This document shows, piece after piece, positions 33,985-41,962 of a DNA stretch of 64,000 nt; within the stretch, counting starts at the first letter, position 1, and each line of letters opens with the position of its first letter. The DNA is from OMPR01 sp965183835 (GTDB lineage Bacteria > Pseudomonadota > Alphaproteobacteria > Rhodobacterales > Rhodobacteraceae): contig CBCYME010000004.1 in the NCBI GenBank assembly GCA_965183835.1, positions 248,001-312,000 on the forward strand, written 5' to 3'. The notes beneath the pieces are model-generated. The model was not told the origin of the DNA. It did no database searches and was given only the letters and a program-made list of their open reading frames with translations. Position numbers and translations under genes: made by a program.

Positions 33985-34395
33985 TCAGGACAGCGCTTCG
34001 CGGAACTTGAGGAACCGTGCATCTGTCATCACACGGGCGTTCATCGCATCGCGCAGGGCGCCAATGGTTTTGTAGGGGCGCATCACAACCTCAAACGTTT
34101 CGATCAGCCCATCGTCGTTCAGGGTGATCAAATCCACGCCGACGGCATCCAGATCGCCAACCTTGCATTGGAATTCCAACGCCCAATCTTTGCCGTCGCC
34201 CATGACCCGGCGATATTTGAAATCGCTGAACACCTTGCCCACATGCCCCAGAACAGCGGCCACAGGGTCACGACCCGTCCATGTTTTGTAATAGGTCGGT
34301 GGCATGAATTTCACATCATCGGCCAGCAGCTCGTGAATGAGGGTTTCGTCGCCCTTGGCAACAACTTCCTGCATTTTGGTGATCGTGGGGTGCAT
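33985..34395 (-). CDS. NTF2/SnoaL-like protein
   Basis: A 136-residue alpha+beta-barrel fold protein of the nuclear transport factor 2-like superfamily. The pattern MHPTITKMQEVVAKGDETLIHELLADDVKF with a following TWTGRDPVAAVL is characteristic. Such proteins bind small hydrophobic ligands or act as hydratases, isomerases or dehydratases; no function can be assigned. It diverges from the RluA-family gene. Confidence 0.8.
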   Translation of the reverse strand: MHPTITKMQEVVAKGDETLIHELLADDVKFMPPTYYKTWTGRDPVAAVLGHVGKVFSDFKYRRVMGDGKDWALEFQCKVGDLDAVGVDLITLNDDGLIETFEVVMRPYKTIGALRDAMNARVMTDARFLKFREALS

Positions 34396-34502
34396 GTGTC
34401 TTTCTCTCCCTTAGTCTCAACTTGACCGCAGCTTTGCTGTTGTGTGCCAGCACGGCAAGGACGACGTTGCGGGAACCGCGCAAGCGCTGTAGGCAGGCGC
34501 GC

Positions 34503-35150
34503 ATGAGTGATGATTATAACCCGCCCCAAACCCCACTGGACGTGCTGCACGAAGATGCGCAGCTGATTATTGTGAACAAGCCTGCCGGTTTGTTGTCCGT
34601 TCCGGGCAAGGGCGCGCATCTGGCCGATTGCCTGATGACCCGCGTGGCAGCGGCGTTTCCGGGGGCGTTGCTGGTGCACCGGCTGGACCGAGATACATCC
34701 GGGGTGATGGTGTTTGCCCAGACCCCACATGCGCAGCGTCATCTGGGGCTGCAGTTTGAAAAGCGATACACGAAAAAGACCTATATCGCGCAGGTTTGGG
34801 GACGCTTGGAACCCAAGACGGGGACTGTTGATTTGCCGTTGATCGTCGACTGGCCCAATCGTCCGCGTCAGATGGTGTGTCACGAAACGGGCAAGAAAGC
34901 GCACACCGATTGGCGCGTCGCGCGCTATGATGAGGGGTCAACGCGGGTTCGGCTGATGCCTCAAACCGGGCGCACCCATCAGTTGCGTGTGCATATGCTG
35001 GCGTTGGGCCACCCCATTCTAGGCGATCCGTTTTATGCCGAAGGTCCCGTGCGGGATTTTCCGCGGATGATGTTACATTCCGAAGAATTACGCCTGAAGC
35101 ACCCCGATGGGGGCGCAGCGTTGAAATTCCGCGCGCCGGCTGATTTTTAA
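34503..35150 (+). CDS. RluA-family pseudouridine synthase
   Basis: A 215-residue pseudouridine synthase. The catalytic motif is HRLDRDTSG at 59-67, with nucleophile Asp62. The length and absence of an S4 domain match RluA itself, which modifies 23S rRNA U746 and tRNA U32 in E. coli, but relatives with other targets cannot be excluded. The ATG at 34503 is chosen because upstream codons lack conservation. It overlaps the convergent fucosyltransferase gene by four bases. Confidence 0.88.
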   Translation: MSDDYNPPQTPLDVLHEDAQLIIVNKPAGLLSVPGKGAHLADCLMTRVAAAFPGALLVHRLDRDTSGVMVFAQTPHAQRHLGLQFEKRYTKKTYIAQVWGRLEPKTGTVDLPLIVDWPNRPRQMVCHETGKKAHTDWRVARYDEGSTRVRLMPQTGRTHQLRVHMLALGHPILGDPFYAEGPVRDFPRMMLHSEELRLKHPDGGAALKFRAPADF

Positions 35151-35992
35151 ACGCTGACGGATAGCCAGTTGGCGGGCAGGATGTCGGGGTTTACCAGTTT
35201 GGGATCCCCGAACCACTTGGCCGGGCCTGCGACGCGTTTGGTCGCGTTTTGGTTCAACCATGCCGCCCACCACGAGAATGAAGAATTGCCGATGATGTTG
35301 TGCTGGCACAGGGTCATCAGGCGCATGTCTTCGAAATCGGTGTCGGCCCCGTTGAAATCAACAACCACCTTTTCGACGGGCAGGGGCAGGTTGTCCTTGG
35401 CCCATTGCGGATCATCGGAAAAGACATAGACCGTGGGCGTTCCGGGCAACCCGTCAAGAACCTGCGCCAGCGCCGCCTCGTAATACGCCTGATCACAAAG
35501 CACATGAGCGCCCAGCGTCAGGTAATCGCCACGCCGCACATGCAATGAGATAGCGGTGCTGTTGGTGATGCGGTCCGCCATTTCAGCATTTTGGGTGTTG
35601 GTGAAATCGGGAAAGGTAAAATCGCTGCGGATTTGGTCGGCGATGTGGGTGAAATACTGTTCGGACTGCCAATAGCCGTGCAGATAGCTGCCGTTGCCGT
35701 ATCCTGTGATGTCGGGGTTATAGCCCAGCCTTTGTTCGCGGCGAAACTTGGGGGCCTTGCCGCTGCTGCGCCACAGGGCATAGCGCACCGGAGCGTCGGA
35801 TTTGAGCGGGGGCAGGGGGGCCGGGTCCACAAGCGGGAGATCAAACACGCGGGTTAATACGCCCTCACCCCGGGCGATGGCACCCCGGGAATCCAATGCG
35901 ACCTGCGTGCCACGACGGGCCGCAAGCCCAGCGGCGGCGGCGTATTGGAACATCTGATTGCCGAGACGGCCATGCAGGCGGGTGATGATCAT
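35147..35992 (-). CDS. GT11-family alpha-1,2-fucosyltransferase-like glycosyltransferase
   Basis: A 281-residue glycosyltransferase. The GT11 hallmarks are present: LGNQMFQYA near 10-18, HVRRGDY at 151-157 (donor-binding) and NSSFSWWAAWLN near 240. It probably transfers fucose, or a similar sugar from GDP, to a surface glycan in the cytoplasm. No GDP-fucose synthesis gene (gmd, fcl) is in the window. The ATG at 35992 follows AAGGA. Confidence 0.86.
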   Translation of the reverse strand: MIITRLHGRLGNQMFQYAAAAGLAARRGTQVALDSRGAIARGEGVLTRVFDLPLVDPAPLPPLKSDAPVRYALWRSSGKAPKFRREQRLGYNPDITGYGNGSYLHGYWQSEQYFTHIADQIRSDFTFPDFTNTQNAEMADRITNSTAISLHVRRGDYLTLGAHVLCDQAYYEAALAQVLDGLPGTPTVYVFSDDPQWAKDNLPLPVEKVVVDFNGADTDFEDMRLMTLCQHNIIGNSSFSWWAAWLNQNATKRVAGPAKWFGDPKLVNPDILPANWLSVSV

Positions 35993-36249
35993 TGCTGGCA
36001 ATCCTTGTGATGTGGTCCCTGTGTCTGTTTAGGCGCTCTGACCCGGCATGACCAGCGCGGGTGGTTGACAGACGCCAAGCGGGTTCCTAGATCACGGGCT
36101 CAGGTGTGGGTCCCCTGCCGCTCGCGGCCATATGGCTTTGGTGAAACCCTGTTTGATACATCTGACGCCCCTTTCACGGCGCGCCCGGGTGGCAATGCGA
36201 GCCCCGTCCAATTTATTCGCGTGTCCGTTTGAAAGAAACGAGGCAAAGG

Positions 36250-36684
36250 ATGATGACACTTCAAAACATCGCTCCGGTGACGGAGCTGAAAGCGCAGGCC
36301 AAGCGTCTGCGGGAAAAACTGCGCGGCACCGGTGTGCAGCTGAGCCATAGCGACGCGCTTGAGCTGGTTGCGACCCAACACGGTGTGCGGGACTGGAACA
36401 CGTTGCACGCGATGGCAGGGAACAAGCTGTTGTTGCGGGTGGGGGACCGGGTGCGCGGGCGCTATCTGGGTCAACCGTTTGTGGGCGAGGTGCGCGCGTT
36501 GTCGAACATTGCCGATGGATCGCACCGCCGGATTACGTTGCATTTCGATAAACCGGTGGACGTGGTAAAGTTCGATAGCTTTTCGTCGTTCCGCCAGCGG
36601 GTGAGCGGTGAAATCGGTTGGGATGGCAGGTCAACGCGCAAAACCTCGGATGGGGAACCGCAATTGGTCGTGATGCCGGAATAG
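36250..36684 (+). CDS. Conserved alphaproteobacterial protein (glyoxalase-superfamily-annotated)
   Basis: A 144-residue soluble protein. The first 60 residues form a helical segment with an LSHSDALELVATQHGVRDWNTLHA core; the rest contains a beta-rich region (RVGDRVRGRYLGQPFVGEVRAL and PVDVVKFDSFSSFRQRV). Similar proteins are annotated as glyoxalase superfamily, but I see no metal site, so function is unknown. ATG 36250 follows AAAGG, with another ATG directly after it. A terminator follows. Confidence 0.72.
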   Translation: MMTLQNIAPVTELKAQAKRLREKLRGTGVQLSHSDALELVATQHGVRDWNTLHAMAGNKLLLRVGDRVRGRYLGQPFVGEVRALSNIADGSHRRITLHFDKPVDVVKFDSFSSFRQRVSGEIGWDGRSTRKTSDGEPQLVVMPE

Positions 36685-36709
36685 CATCATGCCCTTGATC
36701 CCAAAAACA

Positions 36710-36737
36710 AGAAAGCCGCCCAATGGGGCGGCTTTCT
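36710..36737. terminator. Bidirectional terminator
   Basis: The 12-base arms AGAAAGCCGCCC and GGGCGGCTTTCT are perfectly complementary around AATG. It separates the convergent ends of the conserved 144-residue gene and the aldehyde dehydrogenase gene. Confidence 0.82.
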
Positions 36738-36756
36738 GCGTTTAACTCAGGGCGCT

Positions 36757-38196
36757 TTATTCAGCAGCCCAGCCACCAACGGCTTTGATTTCAAGGAAAT
36801 CCTCGAGACCGAACAGACCGCCCTCGCGACCGTTGCCGGACTGTTTCATGCCTCCAAAAGGCGCACCTGCGCCACGGGATTGGCCGTTCATTTCAACCAT
36901 GCCAGACCGCAGTTGGCGTGCCAGACGATTGGCACGGGCTGGATCCTGGGTCTGAACATAGTTGGTCAGACCGTAGGGCGTATCGTTGGCAATCTCGATC
37001 GCTTCTTCTTCGGTTTCGAACGGGATCATTGCCAGAACGGGGCCAAAGATCTCTTCGCGGGCGACGATCATCTGGTTGTTCACATCCGCAAAGACGGTTG
37101 GTTTGACGAAAAAGCCCTGATTGGCTCCATCGGGACGACCTGTGCCGCCGGCAACCAGCTTGGCGCCTTCGTCGATGCCCTTTTGGATCAGGTCTTGGAT
37201 CTTGTTGAACTGGAGTTCGTTCACAACCGGGCCAATGTGGCGACCTTCTTCGGAGGCGACGCCAACCGTGACGGCGCTGGCGACAGCGGCGGCGGTTTCT
37301 ACGGCTTGATCATAGATGCCTTTTTGAACCAGCATCCGCGAGGGTGCGTTACAGCTTTGGCCCGTGTTGTTCATCATGTGCAGAACACCCCGTTTGACGG
37401 CCTTTTCATCGGCATCGTCAAAGATGACGTTCGCGCCTTTGCCGCCCAGTTCGAGGTGAACCTTTTTCAGGGTGTCAGCCGCGTTTTTCGAGATTGCAGT
37501 CCCGGCGCGAGTCGATCCGGTAAAGCTGATCATGTCCACGTCTGGGTGACCCGACAGCTGTGAGCCAACACCAACACCATCACCGTTCACAAGGTTAAAG
37601 ACACCGGCGGGGAACCCGGCCTCGTCCATCATTTCGGCAAAGATCATCGCGTTCAGCGGGCTCTGCTCGGACGGTTTCAGAACCATGGTACACCCGGCAA
37701 CGGCAGCGGCGCCGACCTTGAGCGTGATCTGGTTCATCGGCCAGTTCCACGGCGTGATCAACCCAGCAACGCCAACGGCTTCGCGAATGATGCGGTCGTT
37801 GGGGGCGTGATCGCCAAGCGGGGCCTCAAAGTCGAAATTCTTGGCCGCTTTGACGAAATTGATCAGGTGAAAAATACCCGCGCCAACCTGTTGCGTGCGC
37901 GCCATGTCAATGGGGGCACCCATTTCAGCCGACATCGCCTGCGCCAGATCTTCGGCGCGGGTTTTGTAAACTTCGATCAGCTTTTCAACCATCGCAATCC
38001 GCTCGGCAGGTGGGGTTGCCATCCAACCGGGCAGGGCGGCTTTGGCTGCGGCGACGGCAGCGTTGGTGTCTGCTGCGTCACCCAGAGAGATGACCGCACA
38101 GGGTTCCTCGGTCGAGGGGTTGATGACCTCAAAGTCATTGGCGGCAGCAGGGGCGACCCATTGGCCGTTGATGTAGAAATCGCGTTTTTCAATCAT
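36757..38196 (-). CDS. NAD(P)-dependent aldehyde dehydrogenase
   Basis: A 479-residue aldehyde dehydrogenase. Catalytic Cys282 (TGQSCNAPSR), Glu249 (LELGGKGAN) and Asn151 (TPWNWPM) are all present, together with the FTGSTRAG cofactor loop. Substrate is not determined; betaine-aldehyde and general aliphatic aldehyde dehydrogenases look alike. The ATG at 38196 follows GGGAGAA; a much longer in-frame N-terminus is rejected. It diverges from the peroxiredoxin gene with a 295 bp gap. Confidence 0.92.
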   Translation of the reverse strand: MIEKRDFYINGQWVAPAAANDFEVINPSTEEPCAVISLGDAADTNAAVAAAKAALPGWMATPPAERIAMVEKLIEVYKTRAEDLAQAMSAEMGAPIDMARTQQVGAGIFHLINFVKAAKNFDFEAPLGDHAPNDRIIREAVGVAGLITPWNWPMNQITLKVGAAAVAGCTMVLKPSEQSPLNAMIFAEMMDEAGFPAGVFNLVNGDGVGVGSQLSGHPDVDMISFTGSTRAGTAISKNAADTLKKVHLELGGKGANVIFDDADEKAVKRGVLHMMNNTGQSCNAPSRMLVQKGIYDQAVETAAAVASAVTVGVASEEGRHIGPVVNELQFNKIQDLIQKGIDEGAKLVAGGTGRPDGANQGFFVKPTVFADVNNQMIVAREEIFGPVLAMIPFETEEEAIEIANDTPYGLTNYVQTQDPARANRLARQLRSGMVEMNGQSRGAGAPFGGMKQSGNGREGGLFGLEDFLEIKAVGGWAAE

Positions 38197-38491
38197 GTCA
38201 GGTTCTCCCAAATCCTGTGGACCGGACCAATCGCCGGTTTGTGAGCTGTGTGTTGTCTGTGATGGCTTGCGCACAGAGGGGCGGATGGGTCCAAACCCCT
38301 CAGTCGGCGGCGAACAGAGCAACGCTGTGCAAGACCTAGGCGCAGGTTGCGGCCGCTTGCAAGAGGCATCGGGTCGCGCCTCAATTTCCGTTGCGGCGCA
38401 AACTGACACGGGAGAGGGGGTGTAACACTGACGCGAAGTCATTAGGTTGTCTGCGACGACGAGTCGTTTCATGAATTGACAGGAGGCCAAC
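38197..38491. other. Divergent intergenic region, aldehyde dehydrogenase / peroxiredoxin
   Basis: No gene or RNA is recognisable. A short palindrome ACGAC-GA-GTCGT lies near 38457-38468, about 25 bp before the peroxiredoxin ribosome-binding site; no OxyR-type box could be picked out with confidence. Confidence 0.4.
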
Positions 38492-39142
38492 ATGGGTTTG
38501 CGCATCAACGATACTGTTCCTAATTTTACCGCCGAAACGGATCAGGGGACGATTCAGTTCCATGACTGGATCGGAGACAACTGGGCCATTCTGTTTTCAC
38601 ACCCAAAAGATTTCACCCCGGTTTGCACCACCGAGTTTTCTGCCGTCGCGCAGTTGTCAGATGAGTGGGCCGCACGGGGCTGCAAAGTGATCGGTGTGTC
38701 GGTTGATGGCGTCGAAGACCACAAAAAGTGGAAAGGCGACATTGAGAAATACGGCAATGCCGCTGCGGGTTTCCCGATCATTGCGGACGAAGGTTTGGCC
38801 GTTTCCAAAGCCTTTGATATGCTGCCCGCCGAGGCGTATATGCCCGATGGCCGCACCCCCGCCGACAGTGCCACGGTGCGTTCGGTGTTCATCATTGGCC
38901 CGGACAAGCAGTTGAAACTGTCGATGACCTATCCGATGACCGTTGGCCGCAACTTTGCTGAGATTTTGCGTGCGCTGGACGGGTTGCAGATGTCAGGCAA
39001 AGGCGTTGCGACACCTGCAAACTGGATGCCCGGCGAAGACGTGATCATTCCACCCGCGGTCAGCAACGAAGATGCGGCAGCTAAATTTGGTGAGTTTGAA
39101 ACAATCTTTCCATACCTGCGCAAAACCAAAGCGCCCGAGTAA
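38492..39142 (+). CDS. 1-Cys peroxiredoxin (Prx6 family)
   Basis: A 216-residue peroxiredoxin that detoxifies peroxides. The peroxidatic cysteine is Cys45 in DFTPVCTTEF, with the Pro-Thr neighbours of the active site. The only other cysteine, Cys64, is not at a resolving position, so a 1-Cys mechanism with an external reductant is expected. The C-terminal Prx6 extension (ANWMPGEDVIIPP) is present. AGGAGG precedes the start. Confidence 0.93.
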   Translation: MGLRINDTVPNFTAETDQGTIQFHDWIGDNWAILFSHPKDFTPVCTTEFSAVAQLSDEWAARGCKVIGVSVDGVEDHKKWKGDIEKYGNAAAGFPIIADEGLAVSKAFDMLPAEAYMPDGRTPADSATVRSVFIIGPDKQLKLSMTYPMTVGRNFAEILRALDGLQMSGKGVATPANWMPGEDVIIPPAVSNEDAAAKFGEFETIFPYLRKTKAPE

Positions 39143-39154
39143 GATAAGACCTTT

Positions 39155-39178
39155 GATGGGGGGCACGGTTCCCCCATC
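39155..39178. terminator. Hairpin after the peroxiredoxin gene
   Basis: GATGGGGG (39155-39162) pairs perfectly with CCCCCATC (39171-39178) around an 8-base loop. No T-tract follows on either strand, so termination is plausible but not certain. Confidence 0.55.
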
Positions 39179-39205
39179 GACCCACTGGCGGATATTTTCG
39201 CTAGA

Positions 39206-39922
39206 TCAGGCCCGCTGCGGCTGGCTTGAAACCTTGGCCCGGTACATGGCGCGTTTGAATTCGCGTGCCACTTTAGACCCCGAACGGTTCTTTTTCTGGA
39301 TCGTTGATCCCCCCACCTGATCTGTAATCTCTGAAACCCCGTTCGGCAGAATGGTGTGGATCTGTTGCTGTGTGATCCAGTGCATCTGCAAAAAGGTATC
39401 GACGGGTCGATCCAGTACTTCGGTTGCGTCCAGCAAGCGGCGGGCTGCGGTTTTCCCAACCACCTGACAGACGGTTTGCAACCCGATCACGCGCGGGAGA
39501 AACAATTCCGCGTGGGGACCGCGATCAACCGTGTGGGCAGAGGCTTCGCGCCGTTTGGCAGGCAACCGGATGAAACTGTCGGCGTTGGCATGGGTCGCAA
39601 TCAGATCAAGCGCCTCTGACCAAAGATCCAGATCAAGCGACAGGTCATCTTCGGTGATGAGCGCATAGTCGAGATCTAGATCCACGATCCGCTGCCAGCA
39701 GGCGCGATGGCTCAGGAAACAACCAACCTCGCCCGCGCCCAATGGAAACGGGTAACGGGGGGAATGGATGTTTCCGGGCTGCGGGGTGATCTGTCCACTG
39801 GCCATGACAGCTTTGCCGATAATAGCATCCACAATCTCTGCGTTGGGCAAAAGATCCAGCAGCTTTTGGGCATTGGGCGCGCGTTTGGCGTCACCGGACA
39901 TATGAATGATGAAAGATCGCAT
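39206..39922 (-). CDS. Glycosyltransferase family 25 (LPS-biosynthesis-like) protein
   Basis: A 238-residue glycosyltransferase of the LgtA/LpsA-type GT25 group. The family's IIHM opening is visible (MRSFIIHMSG), as is the donor/metal-like ITEDDLS segment in the middle and GCFLSHRACW before it. Members add sugars to lipo-oligosaccharide. The start at 39922 is favoured over ATG codons 18 and 27 bases upstream, which only add Arg/Gly residues. It follows the outer-membrane barrel gene on the same strand. Confidence 0.84.
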   Translation of the reverse strand: MRSFIIHMSGDAKRAPNAQKLLDLLPNAEIVDAIIGKAVMASGQITPQPGNIHSPRYPFPLGAGEVGCFLSHRACWQRIVDLDLDYALITEDDLSLDLDLWSEALDLIATHANADSFIRLPAKRREASAHTVDRGPHAELFLPRVIGLQTVCQVVGKTAARRLLDATEVLDRPVDTFLQMHWITQQQIHTILPNGVSEITDQVGGSTIQKKNRSGSKVAREFKRAMYRAKVSSQPQRA

Positions 39923-39974
39923 GCCCCGACGCATACCGCGCCGGGCCATGGCAGGAAAGGGGAACCGCGACCCT

Positions 39975-40664
39975 TTAGAAGGTGAAGCGCACCCCGATGT
40001 TCAGGCTCAGGTTATCGAGATCATCCTCGACAGAGCCAGTTGAGACCCCATTGGGCGCCAGACGCGGGCTGGAGACGTTAAAGGCGCGTCCATACCGTGC
40101 GTCAAAGGTCAGTGCGGTGGCGTCGTTCAAATCGTAGCTAACACCGGCAATGGCTTGCAGGGCAAAGCTGGTGTCAGAATCTTGGATCGTGACGCCCGGC
40201 CCATAAGACAGGCCAAAATCGGTGCGTTGCGCACCCACACCAAATCCGGCGTAGGGGGTGAATTTACCCTGTTGTTTGAAATCAAACAGGATGTTGGCAA
40301 AGATCGACGCAGAACTGATGTCGCCGCTTGTGTTGACCTCGGAACCTGGGCCATTGCCGGTAAAGTTCAACCCATCCACGTCGTTGTCACGATAGGACAG
40401 TTCCAGCTCGATCCGGGTGCCGATGTTGCCGTTGCTCCATTGTGGGATCTCACGACCCACGGCCAGACCGATGCCATAGCCAGTGTCGAAATCACCGAAT
40501 ACGGATTGTGATGACCCGCCAATGGTTCCAGAGAGGTTCGTGTCATCAAGCTGTGACGCGCCAAGGAACCCTTGGATGTAATAGCCCTGAGGCAGAGACT
40601 GCGCGCTGAGCGCAGAGGCGGACAGGGCAAGGAGGGTGATGCTGAGGGGGAGACGGAGTGACAT
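39975..40664 (-). CDS. Outer-membrane beta-barrel protein
   Basis: A 229-residue outer-membrane protein. A signal peptide occupies the first 20 residues or so (MSLRLPLSITLLALSASALSA), and the C-terminus ends in Phe (LNIGVRFTF), as recognised by the BAM complex. Alternating polar/hydrophobic strands resemble OmpA/OmpW-type eight-stranded barrels. The ATG at 40664 follows AAAGGA. No specific ligand or role can be assigned. Confidence 0.85.
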   Translation of the reverse strand: MSLRLPLSITLLALSASALSAQSLPQGYYIQGFLGASQLDDTNLSGTIGGSSQSVFGDFDTGYGIGLAVGREIPQWSNGNIGTRIELELSYRDNDVDGLNFTGNGPGSEVNTSGDISSASIFANILFDFKQQGKFTPYAGFGVGAQRTDFGLSYGPGVTIQDSDTSFALQAIAGVSYDLNDATALTFDARYGRAFNVSSPRLAPNGVSTGSVEDDLDNLSLNIGVRFTF

Positions 40665-40917
40665 CGGAGGTCCTTTGATTGCTCGTGTGATATCGGACCA
40701 TGTGCGCGTCCCAAGCAAAATGAAAAGAGACCGGACCATCACGCCTGATCACAGCTGTTTTGGCCAAACTTGAACGCCCCCGGTTCGTACCCCCGGAACG
40801 TCATAAAAACTGTGCTGTCGGAGGATCACAAAGGGATGAGGCGCGCAATTCTGCGTCGGATCCAATATTCGCCTCTGATTCGGTGTTTTCAGACGACAGG
40901 GGGGGGAACTGCGCGGT

Positions 40918-41793
40918 TCACACGTGTTTGGAAACCCATTGGGCTACATACGGCCAGATCTCTTGTCGGGCGGCGGAAGAGGCCAGTATGCGCCCGTGTT
41001 CGTAGTCTTCTAGAAACCCGTGGGATTTGCCGCACTCGACCAGCGTCTTGTCGGTGCTGCCAAAGGCGTTGGCAAACTCAAAACATCCCTGTGGTGGGGC
41101 AACAAAGTGATCCCCAGTCCCGGCGAGGGACAAGATGGGCATGTGCAGATTGGGCAGGGCAGCGAGATAATCAAAACCCTGCGCACCGTGAAACGCGCCT
41201 GACAGGTTCCAGCGACACCATTGGCGCATCAAATGCGCGCTCTCTGGATCAGAGCCAACGCCAAGGGCGCGGGCCGGGATGACATCCATATCCGTTAGCC
41301 AATCTGCCATGGTGTCGATCCGCTGGCGATGTGCAGCAAGGGTCGCCGCGCGGTTGGCTTGGGTGGCAAGGACGCCCAAGCCCAACACGTCTTGATTGGC
41401 CAGATCGGGGTGACGGGCCATCCACATCGCCATGACCAGCCCACCCCCGGAATGCGCCAACCAGACCGATTTGGCTGTTTGGGTTTCCTGCTGAACCAGC
41501 TCTTTGACCGCGGGCACATCCTGCACCGCGACGGTTTCGAAATCATACTGCTCGGATGGCTGATCACTTGCTCCATGGCCCCGCCAGTCAAACGCCCACA
41601 CATCATGACCACATTGAGCAAGGTGCTGCGCCAGACCTTGGCAGCCCTCATGGCTGGAAAAGGTTCCATGGGTCAGGATGATCGGCGTGCCGCTGCCCTG
41701 CCCAAACCGGTGGCAGGCGATGCGGGTGCCATCCGCACATATCGCGGTATAGCGTGACGATTGGGTGGAGGGTTCTAGGGAACTCTGAAGCAT
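40918..41793 (-). CDS. Alpha/beta hydrolase
   Basis: A 291-residue alpha/beta-fold hydrolase. The nucleophile serine is in LAHSGGG, oxyanion-forming LTHGTFSSHEG precedes it, and the likely acid and catalytic histidine are GTGDHFV and GKSHGF. The substrate is unknown; relatives include lipases, esterases and epoxide hydrolases. ATG 41793 is used (a GTG two codons upstream is also possible). About 250 bp without a gene lie between its stop and the barrel gene start at 40664. Confidence 0.85.
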   Translation of the reverse strand: MLQSSLEPSTQSSRYTAICADGTRIACHRFGQGSGTPIILTHGTFSSHEGCQGLAQHLAQCGHDVWAFDWRGHGASDQPSEQYDFETVAVQDVPAVKELVQQETQTAKSVWLAHSGGGLVMAMWMARHPDLANQDVLGLGVLATQANRAATLAAHRQRIDTMADWLTDMDVIPARALGVGSDPESAHLMRQWCRWNLSGAFHGAQGFDYLAALPNLHMPILSLAGTGDHFVAPPQGCFEFANAFGSTDKTLVECGKSHGFLEDYEHGRILASSAARQEIWPYVAQWVSKHV

Positions 41794-41906
41794 ATGCACA
41801 GGCTAGCAGCGGAGTCAGAGCCTCGGCATCTTAAACCCCACGTTACAACCGTGATTTTGTGGGGGGCCGAATATGAGCCAGAGATCGCACCACGGCTGTT
41901 GCCAAC

Positions 41907-41937
41907 AAAAAAGGCCCCGGCAAATTGCCGAGGCCTC
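41907..41937 (-). terminator. Rho-independent terminator of pnp
   Basis: Read on the - strand, AGGCCTCGGC pairs with GCCGGGGCCT (one G-U pair) around a 5-base loop, and the stem is followed by six or seven T. It lies about 25 bp downstream of the pnp stop. Confidence 0.88.
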
Positions 41938-41962
41938 TCTTAGGATCAAGGGAAAGGGCGGA

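Noticed and set aside
40770..41282. A 170-codon + strand frame upstream of the outer-membrane barrel gene
   Set aside because: Its 3' half is antisense to the alpha/beta hydrolase gene and the product is Arg/Ser-rich without motifs.
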